A stretch of DNA of 64,000 bases from Collinsella aerofaciens (GTDB lineage Bacteria > Actinomycetota > Coriobacteriia > Coriobacteriales > Coriobacteriaceae). Positions 1 to 8,549 of the stretch are shown piece after piece. Below the pieces are notes generated by a model, which saw only the letters and a program-made list of their open reading frames with translations, made no database searches and was not told the origin of the DNA. The translations under genes and the position numbers were made by a program. The DNA lies in NCBI RefSeq assembly GCF_028206795.1, contig NZ_JAQLFJ010000002.1:62001-126000 (forward strand). Direction: 5' to 3'. Within the stretch, counting starts at the first letter, position 1. Every line of letters begins with the position of its first letter.

Positions 1-263
1 TTACCGCTTGCGAGCGTAGCGAAGGGGTGCGTGGCGTCGACGACGATGCGCGCGCCGGAAAGCTCGCGCTCCATGTCGGCCTCGTCGAGCCTGCCCGCAT
101 GCACCTCGATGCCCGGAAGCTCGCCCAAAAGTTCGCCTCCGTACTCTGTTGCCGCGTAGGCACGGGCGGGGATGCCCGCCCCGCTCGCCCATTCGCACAG
201 AAGGCGGCCCTCGGTGGTGCCGGCGAAGATGCGCAGCGCCGGCGCGGATGCGGGAGCCGTCAC
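1..263 (-). CDS. cbiJ: Precorrin-6A/cobalt-precorrin-6A reductase, N-terminal part (cut by window edge)
   Basis: This frame starts with GTG at 263 and stays open to base 1, so the C-terminal two thirds lie outside the window. The 87 visible residues read like the N-terminus of CbiJ/CobK: a nucleotide-binding start (LRIFAGTTEGRLL), an ATEYGG motif, a GRLD motif and VVDATHPFA. The family reduces (cobalt-)precorrin-6A with NAD(P)H. The GTG overlaps the cbiC stop as GTGA, the same coupling seen between other genes of this operon, which supports the start. It is the last visible gene of the minus-strand cobalamin operon. Confidence 0.88.
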   Translation of the reverse strand, partial: MTAPASAPALRIFAGTTEGRLLCEWASGAGIPARAYAATEYGGELLGELPGIEVHAGRLDEADMERELSGARIVVDATHPFATLASG

Positions 264-901
264 TTCGGGCCGCCTGTGCGCGTGATCTGGTAGAGCAGCG
301 CGTTCATAATGGCAGCCGCCGCTGTCGAGCCGCCCTTGCGACCCCTCGCGACGATGGCCGGCACGCGTCGCGCGAGTAGCTCCTCTTTCGCCTCGACCAC
401 GTTCACAAACCCGACCGGCACCCCAACGACGAGCGCGGGCGCGATCTTCCCCGCGTCCATGAGCTCGGCGAGGCGCAGAAGTGCTGTGGGAGCGTTGCCG
501 ACGGCCACGATAAGCGGACCCTCGATGCGGCAAGCTTTGTCCATGCTCGCAACGGCGCGAGTCGTGCCCGCGGCGCGCGCCGTTGCGGCGACATCAGGGT
601 CGGCCATGTAGCACACGGCCTTGCAGCCGAGCTTCGCGAGCGCGGGCTTGCTTATGCCTGCGAGCGCCATGTTCGTGTCGGTGAGCACCGTGGCCCCTGC
701 GCGCAGTGCGCCGAGCGCACAGTGCGCGGCATCATGGGTGAACACGAGGGAATCGGCGTACGAGAAGTCGGCAGTGGTGTGGATGACGCGCTTCACGACG
801 GGCTCTTCGAGCGCCGGGAACGTGCGCCCGCCAAGCTCTTCGGTGATGATCTCGAAGCTGCGCCGCTCGATGTCGCCGGGCGCCATCTCCTTGGAATCCA
901 T
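260..901 (-). CDS. cbiC: Cobalt-precorrin-8 methylmutase
   Basis: A 213-residue protein of the CbiC/CobH family, which moves the C11 methyl group to C12 to give cobyrinic acid (cobalt form). The active-site histidine expected in this family is present as H41 in the VKRVIHTTADF motif, followed by the ALxAGATVLTDTNMALAGI segment and a C-terminal VGVPVGFVNVVEAKEEL helix that are family signatures. Length is normal. The ATG at 901 directly follows the cobO stop with no gap, and the stop overlaps the GTG of cbiJ. I am confident of the family; the aerobic/anaerobic assignment comes from the neighbours (cbiD, cbiG). Confidence 0.96.
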   Translation of the reverse strand: MDSKEMAPGDIERRSFEIITEELGGRTFPALEEPVVKRVIHTTADFSYADSLVFTHDAAHCALGALRAGATVLTDTNMALAGISKPALAKLGCKAVCYMADPDVAATARAAGTTRAVASMDKACRIEGPLIVAVGNAPTALLRLAELMDAGKIAPALVVGVPVGFVNVVEAKEELLARRVPAIVARGRKGGSTAAAAIMNALLYQITRTGGPK

Positions 902-1417
902 CTAGTACTCCACTCCTTCCCTTGCACATATCCCCTGAGAGTAGGGGTGTTTCTCGCACCGCATCTCGGTTATGTAGTCGGCCTTCTCCACGATCTTGCG
1001 GGAAGGCGCGCGCCCGGTGAGCGCTACTTCGACGCCGCGCGCGGACAAATCGAGCGCGCGGTCCACGAGCGCCTCGTCGACAAGCCCCTTCGAAAGCGCG
1101 TCGAGCGCCTCGTCGAGCACGAGCAGCCCCTCCTGCGCGCCCTCGAGCTCGGCGAGCGCGGAAGCGAGGTTCCCATCATGCAGCTCGCACGTCGCGGCAA
1201 GTTCTTCCGGCGTCATCGACCAGGTAAACTTGTCCGACACCTTCCCCGCGAACACGGACACGCCGAAATGCTCGGCGAGCAGGCGCGCCTCCCCGCTTTC
1301 GCCGTCTTTCAGGAACTGCACGACGACGACGCGGCGGCCTGCAGCGAGCATGCGAAGGGCGAGGCCCATCGCCGCCGTGGTCTTGCCTTTGCCGTCGCCA
1401 TGATACACGTGGATCAT
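902..1417 (-). CDS. cobO: Cob(I)yrinic acid a,c-diamide adenosyltransferase
   Basis: A 171-residue CobO/BtuR-type ATP:corrinoid adenosyltransferase. The N-terminal P-loop HGDGKGKTTAA (residues 6-16) begins five residues from the ATG at 1417. Further family marks are VVVQFLKDG, a LLVLDE Walker-B segment and LTGRAPS. It attaches the 5'-deoxyadenosyl group to reduced corrinoid. The open frame extends upstream to 1921, but that extension lies inside cobQ in another frame and has no similarity I recognise. The ATG at 1417 overlaps the cobQ stop as ATGA. The protein ends ICAREGVEY, typical of BtuR C-termini. Confidence 0.95.
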   Translation of the reverse strand: MIHVYHGDGKGKTTAAMGLALRMLAAGRRVVVVQFLKDGESGEARLLAEHFGVSVFAGKVSDKFTWSMTPEELAATCELHDGNLASALAELEGAQEGLLVLDEALDALSKGLVDEALVDRALDLSARGVEVALTGRAPSRKIVEKADYITEMRCEKHPYSQGICAREGVEY

Positions 1418-2913
1418 ACGCCCTCCTCGATAATGCGGTAGACATACTCCATGTCGAGCGCCCCGCGCACGCCGTCGGCCAGGCGGTCGAACTCGCGCGC
1501 TCGGTGATCGGCCGCGGACGTCGCGCCCGCAGCACCCACGACGCTCTCGGGCAAGCCGCGCATGCGCGCAAGCGAGCGCGCGAGGGCGAGCGCCACCCCC
1601 GGTTCGTCGAACAGGCCGTGGAGATAGGTTCCGAACACGTTTCCGCAGGCCGCGCCTTCTGGTTTGCCGCCAATCGTGCCCGCAGGGGCGCAGGAGACGG
1701 TCGTTTCGCCGTCGTGAATCTCGTACCCGCGAGCCGTCATGCCGTTCCACACCGAGAACGCGCCTTGGGCGCCCGTGATGCGAAGCTCCGACTGGGCGAG
1801 GCGCTTTTCCTCCTTGAACACCGTACTTGCAGGGATGAGCCCGAGCCCGCGCGCGGTGCCAGCGCCTTCCCTGCCGTGCGGATCGGAAAGCTCGTCTCCC
1901 AAAAGCTGGTAGCCTCCGCATATGCCGAGCACCGGCGTGCCCGCGCCCGAAAGCGCGCGTACACAGGCTCCGATGCCGCTAGCCGCAAGCCAGCGCGCGT
2001 CGTCGAGCGTGGTCTTCGAGCCTGGGAGCACCACCAGGTCGGGTCTGCCCAGATCGGTCGTCGAGGAAACATAGCGCACGCCCACGCCGGGCACGCGCGA
2101 AAGCGGGTCGAAGTCGGTGAAGTTCGACAGATGCGGAAGGCGCACGACGGCGACGTCGATGACGCCGCGCGCCTCGCGGGCAGATAGGCGCGGCGCGAGC
2201 GAGTCCTCGTCGTCCAGGTCGAGCGTAAGATACGGCACGACCCCCACGACGGGAACCCCGCACATCTTCTCGAGCGGGGCCAAACCCGGGCGCAGGATTT
2301 CCACATCGCCGCGGAACTTGTTCACCACAAGCCCCCGCAAAAGAGCGCGATCCTCGGGCGCAAAGAGCGCGACCGTGCCGTAGAGCTGGGCAAACACCCC
2401 ACCTGGGTCGATGTCGCCCGCGAGCAGCACAGGGGAGGACACGGCGCGCGCGAGCCCCATGTTGACGATGTCGTTTTCGGCAAGGTTGATTTCGACGGGG
2501 CTGCCGGCGCCCTCGATGACGATGACGTCGTTTTCCTCCGCGAGCGAATCGAACGCCTCCAAAATCTGCGGCATGAGCGCCTTCTTTCGCGCGAAGTAGT
2601 CCCTCGCAGCGAAGGCTCCCTGCGCCTTGCCGGCCACGATGAGCTGGCTTCGGTGGTCGTTTTCGGGCTTGAGCAGAATGGGGTTCATGCGCACGTCGGG
2701 CGCGATGCCGCACGCCTCGGCCTGCATGATCTGGGCGCGCCCCATCTCGAGCCCATCGGCCGTGACACCGCTGTTGAGCGCCATGTTCTGGCTCTTGAAG
2801 GGAGCCACGCGCAGTCCGTCCTGCGAAAGCACGCGGCACAGCCCCGCCGCAAGCAGGCTCTTCCCCGCGTTCGACATGGTGCCCTGGATCATGATGGGCT
2901 TCGCCCTACCCAC
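1414..2913 (-). CDS. cbiP: Cobyric acid synthase, glutamine-hydrolysing
   Basis: A 499-residue CbiP/CobQ that amidates side chains b, d, e and g of adenosylcobyrinic acid a,c-diamide. The P-loop-like GTMSNAGKS (residues 11-19) begins the synthetase domain; the C-terminal class I glutamine amidotransferase domain has the nucleophile C332 in GICGGYQLLG and H432 in YLHGLFDEP. I place the start at GTG 2913 because a strong AAAGGAGGT ribosome-binding site lies just upstream (2922-2930). The longer open frame to 3051 adds arginine-rich sequence that belongs to the overlapping cobD. It overlaps cobD by 8 nt and cobO by ATGA. Confidence 0.94.
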   Translation of the reverse strand: MGRAKPIMIQGTMSNAGKSLLAAGLCRVLSQDGLRVAPFKSQNMALNSGVTADGLEMGRAQIMQAEACGIAPDVRMNPILLKPENDHRSQLIVAGKAQGAFAARDYFARKKALMPQILEAFDSLAEENDVIVIEGAGSPVEINLAENDIVNMGLARAVSSPVLLAGDIDPGGVFAQLYGTVALFAPEDRALLRGLVVNKFRGDVEILRPGLAPLEKMCGVPVVGVVPYLTLDLDDEDSLAPRLSAREARGVIDVAVVRLPHLSNFTDFDPLSRVPGVGVRYVSSTTDLGRPDLVVLPGSKTTLDDARWLAASGIGACVRALSGAGTPVLGICGGYQLLGDELSDPHGREGAGTARGLGLIPASTVFKEEKRLAQSELRITGAQGAFSVWNGMTARGYEIHDGETTVSCAPAGTIGGKPEGAACGNVFGTYLHGLFDEPGVALALARSLARMRGLPESVVGAAGATSAADHRAREFDRLADGVRGALDMEYVYRIIEEGV

Positions 2914-4129
2914 GGGTATCGACCTCCTTTGCCGAGCCTCGGCCATCCGCGAACGCCATAGCGCCGCTGCAAGAAGCGCCGCCCCGTTCGTCGGGTTCGC
3001 CTTCGCCCGATGCGCCTTCCGCCCGAAGCGCGCGGCTGAACGCCATCGCAAGCCGGGCGTTCTCCTTGCGCGTGCGCACCGCGACGCGGCACCAGAAACG
3101 GGACAGTACCGAAAACGAGTCGCACGTGCGGACCAAAACCCCCTGTTTATACAGGCGCTCGGGGATGTCTTTCGCCGGCGTGCGGACTAAAAGGAAGTTC
3201 GCATCCGACGGCACGACGGAAAGCCCGAGCGAGGAGAGCTCGTGGGAAAGCCACGCTCGCTCGCCCGCCAATACATCGCGCGTGCGCGAGACGTATTCAA
3301 CGTCTTCCAGGGCGGCGATGCCCGCGGCCTCGGCGACGGAGGAGACGGGCCACGCCTGCCCCGCCCGGCGAATCCCCTCGATGAGTTGGGCGTTTCCGCT
3401 GATCAGATATCCCAACCGCAACCCCGCCATTCCGTAGAGCTTGGTAAACGCGGAGAGCACGGCCACATGGCGCGAACACGCGGCGCGTGCGGCCACGCTC
3501 CTTTCGCGGGCGTCGGGCGCAAATCCGAGGAAGCACTCGTCCACGACGAGCAGCGCGCCCACCTGCTCGCAGCGGCAAGCCGCGGCATCGATCACGCTGG
3601 GGTCGACGAGGCGCCCCGTCGGGTTGTTCGGGTTGCAGAGGTACGCCACGTCTCCCGGCCCCTCGATCGCGCGGGCGAAGGAGGCGGGCACGTCGAAGTC
3701 GTCCGCTTCGGAGAGCGGGAACTCCTGCACGCATGCGCCGTAGTACGATGCCGCCTCCGCATATTCAGAGAACGTCGGCGCGCACACGACGATGCGTTTC
3801 GGGCGCACCGCCGCGGCGAGCCGCCAGATGATGTCGGACGCGCCCGCGCCGCAGACGATAGTATCTTCGGGAATGCCCTGGGCGCGCGCTAGGGCGCGAA
3901 CGAGGGCGATGCTTTCCCTATCGGGGTAGGCGTCGATTCGAGAAAGCGCCTTGCAAGCTGCGGCGACGGCGCGCGGCGAGGGGCCTGCCGGATTCACGTT
4001 CACCGAGAAGTCGATGAGGTCGGAGGCGCCCCCTTCGCAAGCGATGCCGAGCGATTGCGCGCTGCCCCCATGCGTACGGGCGCGAAGGATTCCCCCGGCA
4101 GCCCGGGGCACGGCGCGGTCCTCCCTCAT
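2906..4129 (-). CDS. cobD: Threonine-phosphate decarboxylase (PLP enzyme)
   Basis: A 407-residue fold-type I PLP enzyme of the CobD family, which makes (R)-1-amino-2-propanol phosphate for the aminopropanol linker of B12. Marks are FSVNVNPAGPS near residue 41, GAGASDIIWRL, CNPNNPTGRLV, DECFLGF and the Schiff-base lysine K230 in FTKLYGMAGLRLGY. The last ~40 residues are a glycine/glutamate-rich tail not expected in the family; it overlaps the region holding the cbiP ribosome-binding site. Start ATG 4129 overlaps the cbiB stop as ATGA. HisC-type aminotransferases are related, but the context and motif set favour CobD. Confidence 0.92.
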   Translation of the reverse strand: MREDRAVPRAAGGILRARTHGGSAQSLGIACEGGASDLIDFSVNVNPAGPSPRAVAAACKALSRIDAYPDRESIALVRALARAQGIPEDTIVCGAGASDIIWRLAAAVRPKRIVVCAPTFSEYAEAASYYGACVQEFPLSEADDFDVPASFARAIEGPGDVAYLCNPNNPTGRLVDPSVIDAAACRCEQVGALLVVDECFLGFAPDARERSVAARAACSRHVAVLSAFTKLYGMAGLRLGYLISGNAQLIEGIRRAGQAWPVSSVAEAAGIAALEDVEYVSRTRDVLAGERAWLSHELSSLGLSVVPSDANFLLVRTPAKDIPERLYKQGVLVRTCDSFSVLSRFWCRVAVRTRKENARLAMAFSRALRAEGASGEGEPDERGGASCSGAMAFADGRGSAKEVDTRG

Positions 4130-5100
4130 GCCATCGCCCCCACGGCGAGCACGACCGCCGCGCGCGCGGCGCCGAAGACGACGAGCGCGCATACGGACGC
4201 GGCGAGCATGAGCCTTGTCGCCCGGGCGATGTCGCCCCACTCGATTTCGCGGGACGCGTCGCCTATCGTCGGTTTCTCAACGAGCTTGCCGAAATACACC
4301 GCGGGTCCTGCCAAGCGCAGCCCGAGCGCGCCCGCGCACGCCGACTCGGTCTGCGCCGCGTTCGGGCTCGCATGGCGACGCCTGTCGCGGCGCCAGATGC
4401 GCGCCGCCCCGCGCGCGTCGAGCCCGACGATCGGGCACACGGCGATCATGAACAAGGCCGATAAGCGCGAGGGAATCCAGTTCACCGCATCGTCGAGGCG
4501 CGCCGAGGCGCAGCCGAAGTCGATGTAGCGCTCGTTTTTGTAGCCCACCATGCTGTCGAGCGTGTTCACCGCCTTGTACGCCATGCCCAAGGGCGCACCC
4601 CCGATCATAAGGTAGAAAAGCGGCGCGATGACGCCGTCGCTCGCGTTCTCCGCCACCGTTTCCACGGCGGCGCGCGCGACGCCCTGCTCGTCGAGAACAG
4701 ACGTGTCGCGTCCCACGATGAGTCCGCCTTCTTCGCGCGCCGCGACAAGGCCGCCCTTCGAGAACGCGCGGGCCACGGCCAGGCTCTGGCGGCGCAGCTC
4801 GCATGTCGCGAGAATCTGATAGCTCGCCCATGCCTCGGCAACGAAGCGCAAGCCGGAGTGAACCATGCCACAAAGATGTAGGATACCCCAGGTCAAAAGC
4901 CCACACGCAAGCGGAAGCGCCACGGCGAGCACAAGCCCTGCGGCACGCGTGCCCGCGGACGTTTGCGGGAATGCGTGCCGCAGGCGGCCTTCGGCCCACG
5001 TGATCGCGCGCCCCATGGCGACGACGGGATGGGGAAGCCAGCGCGGGTCGCCGAAGGCAAGGTCGGCCGCGAACCCGGCGGCGACGGCAAGAATTGTCAT
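4126..5100 (-). CDS. cbiB: Adenosylcobinamide-phosphate synthase, membrane protein
   Basis: A 324-residue integral membrane protein of the CbiB/CobD(Pseudomonas) family, which joins aminopropanol phosphate to adenosylcobyric acid. Family marks are DLAFGDPRWLPHPVVAMG near the N-terminus, ETVAENASDGVIAPLFY in the middle, GGAPLGMAYKAVNTLDSMVGYKNERY and a late RLAGPAVYFGKLVEKPTIG motif, with several hydrophobic segments between. The ATG at 5100 overlaps the preceding stop as ATGA; the open frame continues upstream to 5379 but this is antisense-like arginine-rich sequence. Acts in the membrane next to CobS. Confidence 0.95.
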   Translation of the reverse strand: MTILAVAAGFAADLAFGDPRWLPHPVVAMGRAITWAEGRLRHAFPQTSAGTRAAGLVLAVALPLACGLLTWGILHLCGMVHSGLRFVAEAWASYQILATCELRRQSLAVARAFSKGGLVAAREEGGLIVGRDTSVLDEQGVARAAVETVAENASDGVIAPLFYLMIGGAPLGMAYKAVNTLDSMVGYKNERYIDFGCASARLDDAVNWIPSRLSALFMIAVCPIVGLDARGAARIWRRDRRRHASPNAAQTESACAGALGLRLAGPAVYFGKLVEKPTIGDASREIEWGDIARATRLMLAASVCALVVFGAARAAVVLAVGAMA

Positions 5101-6101
5101 CACCGGGCATCGCCCCCCGAAGCGGGGCGAACGTCGCGAAGGCAGCGCCCATCCCAGGTGGCGGCCCATGCGCCGCCCGGCTCGGTATGCACGTCGAAAT
5201 ATCCCATTTTCGGGACAGCTAGCTCGGAGAGCAGCGCTTTCACGGTGCCCGCGTGAACGACGAAGACGGCGCGCCCACTCCCCTGGGCGCGCTCCGATTC
5301 GCACGCCTCCCGAAACGCCGCGATGACGCGGCGGGTGAAATCGCTCTTGCCCTCGCCATGCGGGCAGCGCGTCTCGCACCAGGAGTCTACCCAGGCGCGG
5401 TAGCGCGCATCCTCTTTAAGCTCGGCGGCGCTTCGCCCCTCGAAGTCGCCGAAATCCATCTCGCGCAGACCGGGGCACGCCATTAGCTCCGCGTTCGGGA
5501 AGAGGATGCGCGCCGTCTGGTCGGTGCGGGCCATGCCGCTCGTGATAACACGGAATACGTCACGATCGCACGCGAGGTCGCGCAAAGCGCGCTCGCCCGC
5601 GCTCGACAGGGGCTCGTCGGTGCCCGCCCCGCTGTAGCGATGGTCTTCCGTGCCCGCCGTGGCACCATGGCGCACGAAGACGACTTCCAAAGGCGCGCCC
5701 GCGCCCTGCGTCCCTCGAGGCGCATCGTCAAGGTTTCCTTTGATGACCTGGGGTATCCCGCACGTCATGCGCACGACGACGTCGGCGCGCGCAGCGAGCG
5801 CGCATCCCAGGCGCCCCGCGCGCTCGCGCCATTGGGCGTCTTCCGCACGCATGGGGACGACCCCCGAACCGACCAAGGGCAGAATCACTGCGTCGAAGCC
5901 GATCAGCCGCTCGAGCGCCCGGTCAGCGTCGAGCGCTCGTACGAGTTCCTCTGCACGGTACGCGACGCGGCCGGCAAATGCCGCGGGCACGCCGCCCTCC
6001 GCAAACTGCGCCGCGTCGACGAAATCGTCTGCCGCGAACCCGAGCTTTTCGCGCACGAAGGTCCTCTTCCCCGAATGTGCGCCACCTACCACGAGCATCA
6101 T
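5100..6101 (-). CDS. Fusion: divergent CobU-like domain plus CobC-type alpha-ribazole phosphatase
   Basis: A 333-residue two-domain protein. Residues 1-125 resemble CobU (VVGGAHSGKRTF P-loop, and VVVRMTCGIPQVIKGN, which parallels the CGIPVWMKG end of the neighbouring CobU) but the P-loop has Arg13 where Ser/Thr is usual, and the GMP-accepting His region of CobU is not visible. Residues 138-333 are a histidine phosphatase: VFVRHGATAG with H145, LREMDFGDFEG, and VVHAG with H283, matching CobC, which dephosphorylates alpha-ribazole phosphate or adenosylcobalamin phosphate. A full CobU lies two genes upstream, so the N-terminal domain is probably not the main kinase. Start ATG 6101 overlaps the cobS stop as ATGA. 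Confidence 0.85.
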   Translation of the reverse strand: MMLVVGGAHSGKRTFVREKLGFAADDFVDAAQFAEGGVPAAFAGRVAYRAEELVRALDADRALERLIGFDAVILPLVGSGVVPMRAEDAQWRERAGRLGCALAARADVVVRMTCGIPQVIKGNLDDAPRGTQGAGAPLEVVFVRHGATAGTEDHRYSGAGTDEPLSSAGERALRDLACDRDVFRVITSGMARTDQTARILFPNAELMACPGLREMDFGDFEGRSAAELKEDARYRAWVDSWCETRCPHGEGKSDFTRRVIAAFREACESERAQGSGRAVFVVHAGTVKALLSELAVPKMGYFDVHTEPGGAWAATWDGRCLRDVRPASGGDAR

Positions 6102-6865
6102 AGGAGCATGCCCCCCGCCACTAGCATGGCAAGCATCGCGAGCTCGGCCCATTGCAGAAACCATCCGGCCAAATCCCCCGTCACCCCACCGAAGCGGGAC
6201 AGGGCAACATGGCGGTACCACGCGAGCACCAAAAGCCCCGCCACCGCCATAAGGGCGCCGACGGCCTGAGCGCACGCGACCATCCCTGCAGCCGAAGCCG
6301 CAGCGAAAGCGCAAAGCGGCACGACGATCGCCGCGCGCTTCTTCGCAGGCGAGAGCCCCGCGGCCATGCCGTCAGCCCGCGCGGCAGGCCAGCATTCAAC
6401 GGCAAGCCCCGAAAGCGCGCGGGAGAACACGAGCGAGCACAGAAGCGCGAGGAACGCCCCCGCCGTAAGCGGCAGCGCGGTGAACAGGGAAAACTGCAGA
6501 ATAAGGTACACAACAACACCGATGACCCCGAAGGCGCCCGCCCGCGGGTCGTGCATGATCTCGAGCTTTCGCTCGCGCGGGGCCCAACTTGCAAGCGCAT
6601 CGGAGGTGTCGCAGAGCCCGTCTAGGTGGATGCCTCCCGTCACTGCCACAGGCAACGCCACGAGCACGGCCGCGACGATGGTCGCGGGCACGCCGAGCAG
6701 GTTCGCCACGTGCCCCCACGCCGTCATGAGGAAGCCTTCCGCAACGCCCACCAGGGGAAACGCGCCAAGCGCATGGGTTGATCCGAAATCGGTCCAGGCC
6801 GATTTCGGGACGGGGATGCGCGAGAACGTTCCGAACGCCGCGCCGATTGCCTCTGCTATCTTCAC
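6098..6865 (-). CDS. cobS: Adenosylcobinamide-GDP ribazoletransferase (cobalamin synthase)
   Basis: A 255-residue multi-pass membrane enzyme that joins adenosylcobinamide-GDP to alpha-ribazole (phosphate). Family marks are AFGTFSRIPVP at the N-terminus, FPLVG, GGIHLDGLCDTSDALAS with the acidic cluster, and KLEIMHDPRAGAFGVIG, followed by hydrophobic helices and a GGVTGDLAGWFLQ segment close to the C-terminus. I chose GTG 6865: it overlaps the cobU stop as GTGA and has a GAAGGA site about 8 nt upstream; the longer frame to 6907 adds a charged stretch not seen in CobS. Same membrane step as CbiB. Confidence 0.95.
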   Translation of the reverse strand: MKIAEAIGAAFGTFSRIPVPKSAWTDFGSTHALGAFPLVGVAEGFLMTAWGHVANLLGVPATIVAAVLVALPVAVTGGIHLDGLCDTSDALASWAPRERKLEIMHDPRAGAFGVIGVVVYLILQFSLFTALPLTAGAFLALLCSLVFSRALSGLAVECWPAARADGMAAGLSPAKKRAAIVVPLCAFAAASAAGMVACAQAVGALMAVAGLLVLAWYRHVALSRFGGVTGDLAGWFLQWAELAMLAMLVAGGMLL

Positions 6866-7410
6866 CTTGTAGGTCCTTCGCCTTTCATCCACACGGGAAT
6901 CCCGCATACCACTTCGACTGCGCGGTCAGCCAGCGCCGCCACGCCCGCGTTCACGCGCGCGAGCGCGCGCCTCCATGCCTCGGTCCCCTCATCGTAGCGC
7001 ATCCCATCGGCGAACACGTCGACGGTGACCACCACCGTATACGCAGCGGCCTGAGCGAGCCGTTCGATGCCTCCGAGCACCTCGCACGCCGCAGCGTCGG
7101 GGTCACGCGGGGACAAGCCGCCTTCCGCGAAGAGCTCGTTCGCAACCAGGTTGCCCACGTCCTCCAAAAGAAGCGTGCAGCCGCGCGGAAGCCCGGGAAC
7201 TGCGGCGCCCACGTCACGCGTGCGCTCGAGGGTGGAAAACCCCTTGCCCTCGCGCAGCGCCCGATGCCGCGCGATGCGGCGGGCGCCCTCTTCCCCGAAG
7301 GGCTCCATCGTTGCCAGGTACACGCGAGGGCCGTCGTGCCCGAGGCACAGGGACTCGGCGTAGGCGCTCTTGCCGCTCGCGGCGGCGCCGATGACGAGCG
7401 TCACCGTCAT
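6862..7410 (-). CDS. cobU: Adenosylcobinamide kinase / adenosylcobinamide-phosphate guanylyltransferase
   Basis: A 182-residue CobU/CobP. It has an intact P-loop GAAASGKS (8-15), YLATMEPFGEEGARRIARH in which H49 corresponds to the guanylylated histidine of the family, a LLLEDVGNLVANELF segment equivalent to the usual DCLTLWLTNLL, and a C-terminal VVCGIPVWMKG. It phosphorylates adenosylcobinamide and transfers GMP to it. The aspartate-cysteine-leucine motif of enterobacterial CobU is altered (EDVGN), so this is a somewhat divergent member. ATG 7410 overlaps the cobT stop as ATGA and the stop overlaps the cobS GTG. Confidence 0.92.
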   Translation of the reverse strand: MTVTLVIGAAASGKSAYAESLCLGHDGPRVYLATMEPFGEEGARRIARHRALREGKGFSTLERTRDVGAAVPGLPRGCTLLLEDVGNLVANELFAEGGLSPRDPDAAACEVLGGIERLAQAAAYTVVVTVDVFADGMRYDEGTEAWRRALARVNAGVAALADRAVEVVCGIPVWMKGEGPTR

Positions 7411-8549
7411 TTCCCGGCCTCGAAATGCTCGTAAGCAGCCATGCCAGTCGCCGTGAACGTCTTACCATCCCGATACACGCGCAGCGCCGAATCCAGAAGG
7501 GGCAGATACGCCATGGCGCCCGCGCCCTCGCCCAAGTGCATGCCTGCGTCGAGGGGTGCCTTTATGCCGAGCTCGCGAAGGAGCTCCTGGCTTGCGGGTT
7601 CGCTTGATGCGTGGGTGCCCACGAGGTAGCCCAAGGCGTTGGGGCACAGGCGCGCCGCGCACAGGGCCGCCGTGCAGGATATGACCCCGTCGAGGAGCGC
7701 CGGCGCCTTCGAGGCCGCGGCCCCCAGGTAGAAGCCGCACATTGCCGCGATGTCGAAGCCGCCCACCTTCGAGAGCACGTCGATCGGATCGGCGGGATCG
7801 GGCGCGTTCGCGTCGATAGCACGCTCGACCACGTCGCGCTTGCGCGCGAGTGAGGCGTCCGAGAGCCCCGCGCCGCGCCCGACGAGGCTCCGCGCGTCCG
7901 CCCGGAGGAGCACTGCGGCCACCGCCGCCGAGGTGGTCGTGTTGCCGATGCCCATCTCGCCCGCGGCGAGAAGGCGCACGCCGGCACGGGCAAGCCCGCA
8001 CGCGACGGCGATTCCGACCTCGATCGCGCGCACGGCCCCATCGCGAGACATAGCGGGGCCGTGCGCGATGTTGCCGCTCCCCCGCCGCACGTTCGCGCGC
8101 ACCATGCGCGCGTCTTCTATGCCCCGGGCCATACCCACGTCGATGGGCACGACCTCGGCACCCGCGAACGCTGCCATGCGGCAGGCGCTCGTGGCCCCCT
8201 CGCACATGCTGCGCGCAACGGCTCGCGTCACGTCTTGCCCGCTTTGCGACACGCCTTCGGCAACGACCCCGTTGTCAGAGAAGAATACCGCGAGCACACG
8301 GGGGAACTCGGCAACCTCGGCGCTCCCCTGAGCTGCGGCGATACACGCGACGGCGTCTTCAAAGTCGCCCAATCCCCCCAAGGGGTGCGCGATGGAGTCC
8401 CACGCGACGTACGCGGCGGCGCGGGCGCACTCGTCTGCGGGCGCGATCCGGGAGAGCGCGGCTTCGAGCACGGCGCCCGGCGCCGACGAGAACGCGCGCC
8501 CGACTTCCTCGCGGATGCAGGCAAGCGCGGTTTCAGTTGCCTCAGCCAT
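7407..8549 (-). CDS. cobT: Nicotinate-nucleotide:dimethylbenzimidazole phosphoribosyltransferase
   Basis: A 380-residue CobT, which activates the lower-ligand base as alpha-ribazole phosphate. Seen are FFSDNGVVAEGVSQSGQDVT, the VPIDVGMA motif, LLAAGEMGIGNTTTSAAV and the catalytic glutamate E341 in MHLGEGAGAMA. It is slightly longer than typical ~350-residue CobTs because of an N-terminal extension of about 25 residues. The ATG at 8549 follows a GAGGAGAC site and overlaps cbiA by 8 nt; the open frame to 8627 is discarded. No bluB or bza genes for making the lower ligand are in the window. Confidence 0.94.
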   Translation of the reverse strand: MAEATETALACIREEVGRAFSSAPGAVLEAALSRIAPADECARAAAYVAWDSIAHPLGGLGDFEDAVACIAAAQGSAEVAEFPRVLAVFFSDNGVVAEGVSQSGQDVTRAVARSMCEGATSACRMAAFAGAEVVPIDVGMARGIEDARMVRANVRRGSGNIAHGPAMSRDGAVRAIEVGIAVACGLARAGVRLLAAGEMGIGNTTTSAAVAAVLLRADARSLVGRGAGLSDASLARKRDVVERAIDANAPDPADPIDVLSKVGGFDIAAMCGFYLGAAASKAPALLDGVISCTAALCAARLCPNALGYLVGTHASSEPASQELLRELGIKAPLDAGMHLGEGAGAMAYLPLLDSALRVYRDGKTFTATGMAAYEHFEAGK

